In this document: piece after piece, positions 55,154 through 63,817 of the stretch
Layout of the letters: every line of letters starts with the position of its first letter
How positions within the stretch are numbered: the stretch's first letter is position 1
Assembly: GCF_019492185.1 (NCBI RefSeq)
Contig: NZ_JAICCF010000006.1
Location: 124,001 to 188,000, forward strand
DNA from: Chitinophaga rhizophila
GTDB lineage: Bacteria; Bacteroidota; Bacteroidia; Chitinophagales; Chitinophagaceae
Reading direction: 5' to 3'
DNA length: 64,000 nt
Translations under genes and position numbers: made by a program
The notes under the pieces: generated by a model
Seen by the model: only the letters and a program-made list of their open reading frames with translations
What the model was told of the DNA's origin: nothing
The model's database searches: none

Positions 55154-56185
55154 CTAGTTAATATTAGGTATGCCAGGATTGCGGAAAGGGACATATGTTG
55201 CAATGCTGTCAATGTCGGCCTCGTTAGTCAGCAGACGCTCATTTACCACCATCATCTGACTTTCCCATCCTTTAGTGTTAATGACTACACCGCGTAATAC
55301 ACTGGTTACGCCTTCCAGATTAGCAATTGCTACATCCAGTTTAGCTTCTATTTTATCGAAGCGGGCATCAATTACTTTAAACTGCGCAGCTACTTCCTTT
55401 CTAAATGCTGTCGCTTGCTCTTCTACCCTATCAAGACGCAACTCGATTTTGTTAAAGCGGGCATCTATCAATTTGAACTGAGCAGTAACTTCTTTTCTGA
55501 AGGCTATCGCTTCCTGCTCCACTTTCTCAAGACGTTTGTCCATCTGGTCAAAGCGGACATCCATCTGGTCAAGACGGGCATCTACCTTATCAAAGCGGAT
55601 ATCCATCTGGTCAAGGCGGACATCTACCTTATCAAAACGGATATCCATCTGGTCAAGGCGGGCATCTACCTGTTTAAGATGGGCGTCTACCTTATCAAAC
55701 CGGACATCCATCTGATCAAGGCGGACATCTACCTGTTTGAGATGGGCATCCACCTTATCAAAGCGGACATCCATCTGATCAAGACGGGCATCTACCTGTT
55801 TAAGATGGGCATCCACCTTATCAAAGCGGACATCCATCTGATCAAGACGGGCATCTACCTTATCAAACCGGACATCCATCTGGTCAAGACGGGCATCTAC
55901 CTTATCAAAACGGACATCCATCTGATCCAGGCGGGCATCTACCTTGTCAAGACGGGCATCTACCTTATTGAGGTGTATGTCCACCTGGTCAAGACGTCCG
56001 TCTACTGCCGTAAACTGAGCCGCGACTTCCTTCCTGAAAGATGCTGCTTCCCGCTCAATGGTATCAAACCGTACATCTACCTGATCAAAGCGATGACTGA
56101 CATCTGTTTTGAACGATCTGAACTCTGTCGTCAGTGAATTAACTGCCGTTACCAGCTCCGTAAGCTGTTCATTTTCCATAATCAT
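55154..56185 (-). CDS. Heptad-repeat coiled-coil protein
   Basis: 343 residues from ATG 56183-56185 (ATG 56177-56179 is equally possible). There is no signal peptide. The centre is about 23 consecutive seven-residue units of the forms RFDKVDA, RLDQMDV and HLKQVDA, with hydrophobic residues at a/d positions, predicting one long rod. It is flanked by two further helical repeats of the type EAIAFRKEVTAQFKLIDARF. The acidic C-terminus ends in FRNPGIPNIN. No function can be assigned; similar rods occur in Borrelia Bdr-like and other structural proteins. The near-identical DNA repeats suggest recent expansion. Confidence 0.8.
   Translation of the reverse strand: MIMENEQLTELVTAVNSLTTEFRSFKTDVSHRFDQVDVRFDTIEREAASFRKEVAAQFTAVDGRLDQVDIHLNKVDARLDKVDARLDQMDVRFDKVDARLDQMDVRFDKVDARLDQMDVRFDKVDAHLKQVDARLDQMDVRFDKVDAHLKQVDVRLDQMDVRFDKVDAHLKQVDARLDQMDIRFDKVDVRLDQMDIRFDKVDARLDQMDVRFDQMDKRLEKVEQEAIAFRKEVTAQFKLIDARFNKIELRLDRVEEQATAFRKEVAAQFKVIDARFDKIEAKLDVAIANLEGVTSVLRGVVINTKGWESQMMVVNERLLTNEADIDSIATYVPFRNPGIPNIN
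55537..56000 (-). repeat. Tandem 21-bp (heptad-encoding) repeats inside the coiled-coil gene
   Basis: Units of 21 bases, grouped as 42- and 63-base higher-order repeats, encode the RLDQMDV/RFDKVDA/HLKQVDA heptads. Several copies differ at only one or two bases. Confidence 0.8.
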
Positions 56186-56277
56186 GTAATTTGCTTCCAA
56201 AGTTACAGCAAACCCATCCCAGAAAACAAATAAAATTATGATTATCAATAAATTAGATCAATATGAAATAGACTATA

Positions 56278-57633
56278 TCATTTCAATACGGCATTCGTCA
56301 AAACAGCCTTCGTCCTATGCTGAAAACGGAAGAATAACAGTATAGAAGCCACTAGTAATCCAAGCAGCAATCCCCACCAGATCCCCTGAACGCCAAAATC
56401 CAGATGGATGCCCAGCAGATAGCCGACAGGCAGTCCCAATCCCCAATAAGCCAACAAGGTAATAATGGTTGGCACTCTGACATCGCCGAGGCCACGCAGT
56501 ATACCCAGACCTACCACCTGCGTACCATCAAACAACTGGAAAAAGGCGGCAATGATCAGGAGGTGAGCGGCAATATCTATCACGGCGGTATCACGGATAT
56601 ACATTAATGGCAACAGCCGGCAGCCTAGCATAAAAATCAATGCGGTAATCCCCATCATGACCAGTACCATGTGGTAACTGGCGATGGCAGAGGAACGGAG
56701 TTCGCGCCATTGTCCGGCACCAAAGTGATTACCACTCTTGATGCCGGCAGCTGCTGAAATGCCACTGGCCATCATGTAAGTAATGGATGCCAGATTAATA
56801 GCTATCTGGTGCGCTGCCTGTTCCCGTGCGCCGATCCATCCTGCCATAATAATAGCTCCGCTGAAAGCGCTCACTTCAAAAATGTACTGTAATGCTACGG
56901 GTGTGCCGATACCCAGTAATTGCTTCAATGCATCCGCAGAAAGATATCGTTGTCTGAAATCGACCAGGTATTCTTTGAAGCGGGGTGAGCTCAGTACATA
57001 CCAGGCCATTGCGACGGCCATCAGGGCACGATCTGTCAGCGTAGCGATGCCCACACCAATTACACCCATCTTAGGTGCTCCAAACAATCCATATACCAGT
57101 GTGATGCCGATAGCTATGTTCAACAGGTTACCAATAATGCTGATATTCATCGCCTGACGCGTGAAGCCTAATCCTTCTGCAAACTGTTTGAAGGTCAGGA
57201 ATACCATGAGGGGGAAGAAGGATATCCCGAGCAGTTTCAGGAACGGTCTGGCCATCACCCGTACATCTTCTTCCTGTCCTAGCAGATCGAGGTGATTACT
57301 ACCGATGATAATAAAAGCGGATAGTAATATTCCTAGCAGCAGGTTGATCACCAGGCTGTGACGTAACAGGAAGCCACAGCGGGACAGGTTTTTCCGTCCG
57401 TTTTCCTGTGCGATAAGCGGTGTAAGTCCGTAGGACATACCGATTCCTACCACCATAAAAATAGAAAACAGGCTACTGCCTAGTGCAACTGCAGCGAGGG
57501 GCACATCGCCGGTATGCCCGACAATTACGGTATCAGAGAAGGCCACCATGGTATGTCCCAGCTGGGATATTACTACCGGATAGGCCAGTTGGAAATTGTC
57601 TTTATAGTACTGACGATATTTAGTCCACAACAT
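56278..57633 (-). CDS. MATE family multidrug efflux transporter
   Basis: 451 residues with 12 membrane segments in two halves. NorM-like features: PVVISQLGHTMVAFSDTVIVGHTGDVPLAAVALG in TM1-2 and the second-half counterpart PVALQYIFEVSAFSGAIIMAGWIG (in parts). It exports cationic drugs or metabolites by Na+ or H+ antiport; the substrate is unknown. It is 73 bases downstream of dnaB on the same strand, separated by a terminator. Confidence 0.93.
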   Translation of the reverse strand: MLWTKYRQYYKDNFQLAYPVVISQLGHTMVAFSDTVIVGHTGDVPLAAVALGSSLFSIFMVVGIGMSYGLTPLIAQENGRKNLSRCGFLLRHSLVINLLLGILLSAFIIIGSNHLDLLGQEEDVRVMARPFLKLLGISFFPLMVFLTFKQFAEGLGFTRQAMNISIIGNLLNIAIGITLVYGLFGAPKMGVIGVGIATLTDRALMAVAMAWYVLSSPRFKEYLVDFRQRYLSADALKQLLGIGTPVALQYIFEVSAFSGAIIMAGWIGAREQAAHQIAINLASITYMMASGISAAAGIKSGNHFGAGQWRELRSSAIASYHMVLVMMGITALIFMLGCRLLPLMYIRDTAVIDIAAHLLIIAAFFQLFDGTQVVGLGILRGLGDVRVPTIITLLAYWGLGLPVGYLLGIHLDFGVQGIWWGLLLGLLVASILLFFRFQHRTKAVLTNAVLK

Positions 57634-57648
57634 GTCGATAAGGGAAAT

Positions 57649-57682
57649 TAAAAAAGGCGCTCCGTGTTGAAGGAGCGCCTTT
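57649..57682 (-). terminator. Terminator of dnaB
   Basis: AAAGGCGCTCC (57653-57663) pairs with GGAGCGCCTTT (57672-57682); T tract on the minus strand from A57649-57655. It lies 25 bases after the dnaB stop. Confidence 0.85.
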
Positions 57683-57706
57683 CAGTATTATTATAAATCT
57701 GATTAG

Positions 57707-59275
57707 TTAAAAAGGAGCATCTTCAAACCCTTCGTCAAAGTTCATATCATTCATCCTGGAGCCTTTCTGGATGTAGAGCTTTGCTTCGTCGCTACCGCCG
57801 GCATCGTGGTTACGCATACCTGCGAATGCATTGCTGCTGCCGCCACCAGGGTTTTCCAGGCTACCATCATCCTCAAAACGCTGAAATTCCAGGATGGCGC
57901 GAAGCTTAATAGTATCAAGCTGACCGTTACGGTGTTTTGCAATACGAACGTGTGTTTCCCCTTTATTGGATTCGCCCATTTCGTTGGTATTGATCTCGTA
58001 ATATTCGGGGCGGTACAGGAACATTACCATGTCGGCATCCTGCTCGATCGCGCCAGATTCACGGAGGTCACTCAGCTGAGGCATTTTATTACCATCTTTA
58101 CGCTTTTCCACATCACGGCTCAACTGGGACAGGGCGAGAATAGGTACCTGTAATTCCTTTGCCAACCCTTTCAGGTCACGGGATATCTTACTGATCTCCT
58201 GTTCACGGTTACTGTTTTTACCATCTGCACTACCGCTCATCAGCTGGAGGTAGTCAATGATGATTACGCCTACACCATGGTTATGTACCAGCCTTCTGGC
58301 TTTAGCACGAAGCTCGAAGATGTTGAGAGCTGGTGTATCATCAATGAAGATGGGCGCTTTTGCCAGGCGTTCTATACCGTGGGTCATCAGCTTCTTCATC
58401 TCGTATTCTTCCAGTTTACCTCTGGTGATCTTTTCGAGTTTTATCTCTGACTCGGCAGACAGGATACGCTGAACGATCTGTCCGGAGGACATCTCCAGTG
58501 AGAACACCGCTGCTCCTTTCGGGAACCGGGGATGCAGTGCTGCATTCCTGGCCAGGTTGAGGGCGAAGGCGGTCTTACCTACCGCAGGACGTGCCGCGAT
58601 AATAATCAGATCCGTAGATTGCCAGCCGTAGGTCACTTTGTCGAGTGACGGGAATCCGGAAGGCACACCGGTAATATCGTCGCCTCTATTACGAAGGTCT
58701 TCGATACGTTTCATGGTGTTGACCAATACGCGGTCAATACTGTCGTAGTTCTTGCGCAGGTGATTATTGGTCACCTCAAACAATTTACTTTCTGCGGAGT
58801 CCAGGAGGTCAAACACGTCGGCCGTATCTTCATAAGATTCACTCAGAATCTCACCGGAGATACGGATCAGTTCACGCTGGATAAATTTCTGCAGAATGAT
58901 ACGGGCATGCGCCTCTATATTGGCGGACGAAACCACCATGTTGGTTAACCGGGTAATATAATAAGGGCCTCCCACTATTTCCAGTTCGCCCATGGAACGC
59001 AGTTCTTCCACTACGGTCAGGATATCCACCGGCATGGATTTGCCAGCCAGGCGGGTCATTGCCGTAAATATTTTCTGATGTGCTTCTACATAAAAACATT
59101 CACCTTTCAATATCTCTACTACCGTGTCAAAAGCGCCTTTCTCCAACATAATGGCTCCCAATACGGCCTCTTCCATCTCCTTTGCCTGCGGAGGAATCTT
59201 GCCGTACATCATGGTAGATACGTCAACGGACGGTTTTCGCCGTACGTTGCGGTCCTTCTTAAGATTGAGATCCAT
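57707..59275 (-). CDS. dnaB: Replicative DNA helicase DnaB
   Basis: 522 residues. N-terminal domain (about 25-130, PPQAKEMEEAVLGAIMLEKGAFD), linker helix, and RecA-like motor with Walker A ARPAVGKTAF (about 228), Walker B VIIIDYLQLM and the DnaB H3/H4 segments ALSQLSRDVEKR and LRESGAIEQDADMVMFLYRPEYY, in parts. The hexamer unwinds DNA ahead of the fork. A 46-residue acidic/Gly-rich tail (GGGSSNAFAGMRNHDAGGSDE) extends past the motor. No intein is present. It is followed by its own terminator. Confidence 0.97.
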   Translation of the reverse strand: MDLNLKKDRNVRRKPSVDVSTMMYGKIPPQAKEMEEAVLGAIMLEKGAFDTVVEILKGECFYVEAHQKIFTAMTRLAGKSMPVDILTVVEELRSMGELEIVGGPYYITRLTNMVVSSANIEAHARIILQKFIQRELIRISGEILSESYEDTADVFDLLDSAESKLFEVTNNHLRKNYDSIDRVLVNTMKRIEDLRNRGDDITGVPSGFPSLDKVTYGWQSTDLIIIAARPAVGKTAFALNLARNAALHPRFPKGAAVFSLEMSSGQIVQRILSAESEIKLEKITRGKLEEYEMKKLMTHGIERLAKAPIFIDDTPALNIFELRAKARRLVHNHGVGVIIIDYLQLMSGSADGKNSNREQEISKISRDLKGLAKELQVPILALSQLSRDVEKRKDGNKMPQLSDLRESGAIEQDADMVMFLYRPEYYEINTNEMGESNKGETHVRIAKHRNGQLDTIKLRAILEFQRFEDDGSLENPGGGSSNAFAGMRNHDAGGSDEAKLYIQKGSRMNDMNFDEGFEDAPF

Positions 59276-60030
59276 CTATATATTTTGTGATTAGTCTGTT
59301 AATCAAAAAGTTATACGTCGTGGCTTCCTTAGTTATCATTACAATTTAATTGTACCAGCTCAGCTATTGACATTTTATGAAATTGTAAACTTTTTTGGGC
59401 CGTAAAAACTAAGGTAACCGCATTTTTTCATTTTCTAAAGTTTGCCTCGGGATATAATTTATAAGGTGACATGCACATGTTACGCACCCGCAAAATGGCA
59501 GTTATGCACTGACTATGGAAACATTATCCACCACATATGCACACAATCCCCATACAAAGGTGCAGATATTCACAATATATGTGTAAAAAAGTTTCACACA
59601 TAAGGTTTGCTGGTTTGGGAAAGCCGCCTGTCCTGCACGACTTCAGCAGCTCTACAGTACACGGTCTCATTGAGTTATCTGATGGCTGAAATACACCCCT
59701 GAGGGCGGGAAAATAATTACCATTACATAAGGCTAACAGTGTTTCCATTTTAGTAAGGAATATTTTAGGGTTTGCCAAGCAGGTGGCAGGTGCCCTGATG
59801 GTTAAATTTGCTTGGAGGTCGCTTAGAGGTTGCTTGGAGGTCGCTTGGAGGTCGCTTGGACTACCCTTGGACTACCCTTGTAGTATAGCGGGAATATTTG
59901 ACTGATCGATGCCTGTAAATACTCCCAGCCTACCTGGCAGCAATCTTTCCACGTCATAGATGATTCCGCTCTGCTACCTAGGGACTATGCATGAATTACA
60001 CTAACTTTACGCACTTATATAATTTTACAA
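59276..60030. other. Divergent intergenic region between dnaB and pheT
   Basis: 755 bases. It carries seven 11-bp repeats (59808-59884), listed separately. TAACTTTA at 60002-60009, one mismatch from the -7 box, could serve pheT. A minus-strand 84-codon frame at 59524-59778 has no recognisable features and is not called. TTATCCACC at about 59524 is one base from a DnaA box, but single, so not evidence for an origin. Confidence 0.5.
59808..59884 (+). repeat. Seven tandem 11-bp units, consensus TCGCTTGGAGG
   Basis: Units begin at 59808, 59819, 59830, 59841, 59852, 59863 and 59874. The first five read T(C/T)GCTT(G/A)GAGG with a diverged end; the last two are ACCCTTGGACT and ACCCTTGTAGT. The same motif is present at 29591-29634. 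Confidence 0.85.
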
Positions 60031-62463
60031 ATGACTATTTCGTACAATTGGCTGTGTGACTATTTGCCGGTTAAACCCACACCGGAGGAACTATCTGTGA
60101 TTTTAACACGCATAGGTCTTGAGGTGGAAAGCCTGGAGCAATTCGAGTCAGTAAAAGGCAGCCTCGAAGGACTGGTGATCGGCGAAGTACTTACAGTAGC
60201 CCAGCATCCCAATGCCGATAAACTCCGACTGACAACCGTCAATACCGGCCAGGGCGAACCGCTGCACATCGTTTGTGGCGCACCTAACGTTGCCGCAGGA
60301 CAAAAAGTAGTGATTGCGCCCATCGGTACCACTATCTACCCTGCCAGCGGAGAACCAATGACGATGAAGAAAGCAAAGATCCGTGGAGAAGAAAGTCATG
60401 GTATGATCTGCGCAGAAGACGAAATCGGCCTAGGCAGCAGCCATGCCGGTATCATGGTACTCGATGCCTCCCTGCAACCTGGTACGCCGGCAAGAGAGGT
60501 GTTTAAACCTGTACAGGACTGGGTATATGAAATCGGACTCACGCCCAACAGGATGGACGCTATGAGCCACCTCGGCGTAGCAAAAGATGTATGTGCCTAC
60601 CTGAATAACACAGAGAACACATCAAAATACAAAGCGCTGATTCCTGCTTTACCGGCTTTACCCAAAGCGGCCACTGCCTACCCGATCAGCGTAGCAGTTG
60701 AAAATCTGGATGCTTGTCCGCGGTACAGCGGCCTCTCCATCACCGGAGTAACCATTGCACCGTCACCCGAATGGCTCAAAAATAAACTGCTGGCTATCGG
60801 TGTCAGACCTATTAATAATATTGTAGACATCACCAATTTCATCCTGCATGAAACCGGTCAGCCGCTGCATGCATTTAATGCAGATGCTATCACTGGTAAA
60901 AAGGTGATTGTTAAAAATCTGCCACAAGGTACTCCCTTTGTGACCCTGGATGAAAAAGAACGTAAGCTGGACGCGGCAGATCTGATGATCTGTAACGGCA
61001 ATAGCGAGCCAATGTGTATCGCGGGTGTATTCGGCGGTATGCAATCTGGCATAACAGACACTACCCAAAATATATTTCTGGAAAGTGCCTGGTTTAGCCC
61101 GGCCAGTATCCGCCCTACCTCATTCCGTCATGGTTTACGTACAGATGCTGCTGCACGCTTTGAGAAGGGGGTTGATATTTCCGGTACGGTATATGTACTA
61201 CAGCGAGCTGCTGCGTTGATCTGCGAACTGGCAGGTGGCCAGGTGGCATCTGAAGTGACAGATGTTTACCCTACGCCGAAGCAGCAGACAGCAGTAACCA
61301 GCACCTGGTCTTATATCCGTAAACTGAGCGGTAAGGACTATCCGGAGGATAAAATCGTTAACATCCTCAGCAGTCTGGGCTTTGATATACTGGAGCGTGA
61401 TGCAGAAAAGCTGCGGGTAAGCGTACCTTACAGTAAGCCAGACATCAGTATCCCTGCGGATATTGTGGAGGAAGTGATGCGTATCGATGGATTGGACAAT
61501 ATTGAAATTCCATCCCAGGTACTGATTACGCCGGCAGCTAATCCGAAGCCTGACAAGGAAAAAGTGCGTGAGAAAGCAGCTAACTACCTGGCAGCCAACG
61601 GATTTAATGAGATATTCACCAATTCCATTACTAATAGTAAATATTTTACTCCGGAAGTACTGGAACGTACGGTGAAGATGATCAACAGCCTAAGTGCTGA
61701 CCTGGATGTAATGCGTCCGTCTATGCTGGAAACAGGTCTGGAGAGTGTATCGCACAACCTGAACCGTCGTAATGATAATCTGATGTTCTTTGAATTTGGC
61801 AACACATACGCCGTTCAGGAGCAGGGTAAATATGAAGAGACAGCGCATCTGAGCCTGTATCTGACAGGTCAGAAGCGTTCGGAGAACTGGATGCACAAGG
61901 CTGAACCGGTTGACTTCTACTTCCTGAAAGGGTATGTACAGAATCTGTTCCGTCAGCTGGGCATCACTGGCCTGCAATGGTCAGAGGCAACGACTGATAG
62001 TCTGCAACAGGGCTGGCAGATCAGTGTGAAGAATAAACCAGTGGTAACATTGGGCGCAGTCAGTACACAGAAGCTGAAACAGTTTGACATTAAGCAGCAG
62101 GTATGGTTTGCCGACTTCAACTGGAATATTGTATTGGGATTACTACAAAAAAGCGATAACTTTTACAAAGAAATCCCAAAATTCCCTGCGGTTCGCCGTG
62201 ACCTGGCCCTGGTGCTGGACAAACAGGTGAAATTTGCAGCGGTAGAAGCTGCCGCTAAGACAGTGAAGTCTTCGCTGCTGCAGGAACTGAATCTCTTCGA
62301 CGTATTTGAGAGTGAGAAACTAGGTGCAAATAAGAAGTCTTATGCCGTTAGTTTCACCTTCCAGGATGCCCAAAAGACCCTTACTGATAAAGAAATTGAT
62401 GCAGTAATGGATAAACTGGTCAAAGCGTTTGAAGGTCAATTACAAGCTGAAATCAGAAAATAG
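60031..62463 (+). CDS. pheT: Phenylalanine--tRNA ligase beta subunit
   Basis: 810 residues, full length. N-terminal tRNA-binding OB domain (about 40-150, GLVIGEVLTVAQHPNADKLRL), B3/B4 editing domain (about 215-375), B5 domain (about 400-475), catalytic-like core and C-terminal anticodon-binding FDX-ACB domain (about 715-808, KEIPKFPAVRRDLALVLD). With PheS it charges tRNA-Phe; pheS is not in this window. Followed by a stem-loop terminator at 62475-62527. Confidence 0.97.
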   Translation: MTISYNWLCDYLPVKPTPEELSVILTRIGLEVESLEQFESVKGSLEGLVIGEVLTVAQHPNADKLRLTTVNTGQGEPLHIVCGAPNVAAGQKVVIAPIGTTIYPASGEPMTMKKAKIRGEESHGMICAEDEIGLGSSHAGIMVLDASLQPGTPAREVFKPVQDWVYEIGLTPNRMDAMSHLGVAKDVCAYLNNTENTSKYKALIPALPALPKAATAYPISVAVENLDACPRYSGLSITGVTIAPSPEWLKNKLLAIGVRPINNIVDITNFILHETGQPLHAFNADAITGKKVIVKNLPQGTPFVTLDEKERKLDAADLMICNGNSEPMCIAGVFGGMQSGITDTTQNIFLESAWFSPASIRPTSFRHGLRTDAAARFEKGVDISGTVYVLQRAAALICELAGGQVASEVTDVYPTPKQQTAVTSTWSYIRKLSGKDYPEDKIVNILSSLGFDILERDAEKLRVSVPYSKPDISIPADIVEEVMRIDGLDNIEIPSQVLITPAANPKPDKEKVREKAANYLAANGFNEIFTNSITNSKYFTPEVLERTVKMINSLSADLDVMRPSMLETGLESVSHNLNRRNDNLMFFEFGNTYAVQEQGKYEETAHLSLYLTGQKRSENWMHKAEPVDFYFLKGYVQNLFRQLGITGLQWSEATTDSLQQGWQISVKNKPVVTLGAVSTQKLKQFDIKQQVWFADFNWNIVLGLLQKSDNFYKEIPKFPAVRRDLALVLDKQVKFAAVEAAAKTVKSSLLQELNLFDVFESEKLGANKKSYAVSFTFQDAQKTLTDKEIDAVMDKLVKAFEGQLQAEIRK

Positions 62464-62474
62464 TCCGATACACG

Positions 62475-62527
62475 CGGCAGCCGGATTTCGGGCGGACAAC
62501 AACCGTTTGTAATCCGGCAGCCGTTTT
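62475..62527 (+). terminator. Terminator of pheT
   Basis: CGGCAGCCGGATT (62475-62487) pairs with AATCCGGCAGCCG (62511-62523) with one mismatch, then TTTT. It lies 11 bases after the pheT stop. Confidence 0.75.
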
Positions 62528-62585
62528 AAACAGAGAGCCTTTTCATTCATAAATTGTAATTCGTCATCTGTAATTCACAAGAGAT

Positions 62586-62897
62586 TTGGCTTTAGAGCAA
62601 TACATACAAAGGATTGATGATAAGCTTCACCTGTTGTTGAAAAAGCTCCAGCAGGTGCAGGCTGAAAATGTATTGTTAAAAGAGCAATTGCAGGAGCAGG
62701 AAGATATACTGGCCGTCCAGCAGGAGACCATCGCCTCGCTGGAAAACAAGTTACACCTGACGAAAATGGCGGGTGCAACGGGGCAGGGATTACCGGCTGA
62801 TGCAGCAGCTGATGAAGAATTTAGGAAGGAAATGCGTAATAAGATCAATGACTATATTAAAGAAATTGATCGTTGTATTGCACTATTAAACAGCTAG
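62586..62897 (+). CDS. Coiled-coil protein upstream of zapA (ZapB-like)
   Basis: 103 residues from a TTG at 62586-62588; no in-frame ATG precedes homology, and AAGAG lies just upstream. Residues 5-60 form a continuous coiled coil (LEQYIQRIDDKLHLLLKKLQQVQAEN), with a second helix at about 78-103 (EEFRKEMRNKINDYIKEIDRCIALL). The position directly before zapA (17 bases) and the coiled-coil character suggest a division-associated partner, but this is inferred from context. The family is not one I can name firmly. Confidence 0.75.
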   Translation: MALEQYIQRIDDKLHLLLKKLQQVQAENVLLKEQLQEQEDILAVQQETIASLENKLHLTKMAGATGQGLPADAAADEEFRKEMRNKINDYIKEIDRCIALLNS

Positions 62898-62914
62898 TAA
62901 AAAACAATCCCAAC

Positions 62915-63208
62915 ATGGAACTGCTGATTCCCATTAATATCGTGGTGGCCGACAGGTCGTACCGCATTAAGATTAAACCGGAAGAGGAAGAGGAAGTACG
63001 CCGTACCATGAAGGAGGTGAACGAAAAGATCATAGAATTTAAGACTGCGTATGCAGGTAAAGACCTTCAGGATTATATTGCGATGGTCCTTATCATGTAC
63101 GCAACCCATCCCGTTACGAGTGGTGGTAAGATCCAGATCGGCCTGGCACCTTTCCTGGAAGAAAAGCTACAGCATCTCGAAGATTTGCTGGACAGCTCGC
63201 TGAAGTGA
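62915..63208 (+). CDS. zapA: Cell division protein ZapA
   Basis: 97 residues from ATG 62915. Typical ZapA layout: beta-hairpin start (LLIPINIVVADRSYRIKIKPEEEEEVRRTMKEVNEKI, in parts), then a long helix for dimerisation and tetramerisation (about 35-95). It bundles FtsZ filaments at the Z-ring. It follows the coiled-coil gene after 17 bases, so the two are probably an operon. A longer frame starting at 62873 is unlikely. Confidence 0.92.
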   Translation: MELLIPINIVVADRSYRIKIKPEEEEEVRRTMKEVNEKIIEFKTAYAGKDLQDYIAMVLIMYATHPVTSGGKIQIGLAPFLEEKLQHLEDLLDSSLK

Positions 63209-63817
63209 ATTATAAATTCAGAACGTAGGAGTGAAGCATCAGAGGTTTATAGTTGAATGGCGAATCCCGGCGTGTGTTTACTGACCAATCACCATACAGG
63301 TACTGAAAGATATATACGTCTGTATAATTCAGATGGCAGTGTCTGACCAGAGATTGGTGAAGTGATGTAAATGGTGTGGCTGATGTAGGAGGAGCACATA
63401 TCTGGTGTAACTAATGGGAAGCGCTATTGTAAATGCAGTCGGTATGATACCGTAGGTACAGCTCGAGTAAGGGCGGTAAGGAAGCGCTGCAACAAACCTG
63501 ATTTTTTAACTCTTAGTTATTGATTCATAATTCTTAATTGTTGCCGTGTTGCACAAAATATTTTGAAAAAGTAGATTAGCAGATAGTAACGTATTAAAAT
63601 TAAGAGACCACATACTAACAAGATAATCAATACTTTATCCACTTATTGTATATAGGCTTTTCCTGTAAGTGCCCACACAACTGCATATCAACGTATCATC
63701 CCGTCGTTTCGGACATTCTTTTTTGTATTTTCGCGAATCAAGTTCTCAACCCTTTACCTTTCCACGGAATGGGACGCGGCCAGGAATGCAACATAAATCA
63801 AGTATTAAAAAATTTGT
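63209..63817. other. Non-coding interval between zapA and rny
   Basis: 609 bases. The first ~300 can fold extensively (see ncRNA entry); the rest is AT-rich and presumably holds the rny promoter. A 79-codon frame at 63646-63885 overlaps rny and is a shadow. Confidence 0.5.
63238..63508 (+). ncRNA. Candidate structured RNA, possibly 6S-like
   Basis: The two ends can pair: ATCAG (63238-63242), GTTT (63245-63248) and GTTG (63252-63255) with CTGAT (63498-63502), AAAC (63494-63497) and CAAC (63490-63493), followed by TTTTT, like a terminator. Inside are further hairpins, for example CTGAA/TTCAG (around 63302-63331) and CGGTAT/ATACCG. In E. coli the 6S RNA gene ssrS lies next to zapA. The length of about 270 is longer than typical 6S. 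It could instead be part of the rny leader. Confidence 0.3.

Noticed and set aside
55415..56137. 240-codon plus-strand frame (repeated LIKADIHLVK-like units) opposite the coiled-coil gene
   Set aside because: It is the mirror of the heptad repeats. The minus-strand frame has normal flanking domains and coiled-coil periodicity; the plus frame has neither.
59524..59532. DnaA-box-like TTATCCACC near dnaB
   Set aside because: One mismatch and a single copy; no cluster or AT-rich unwinding region that would suggest an origin.
59524..59778. 84-codon minus-strand frame between dnaB and pheT
   Set aside because: No family resemblance, no start context, and it lies in the AT-rich upstream region of two essential genes.
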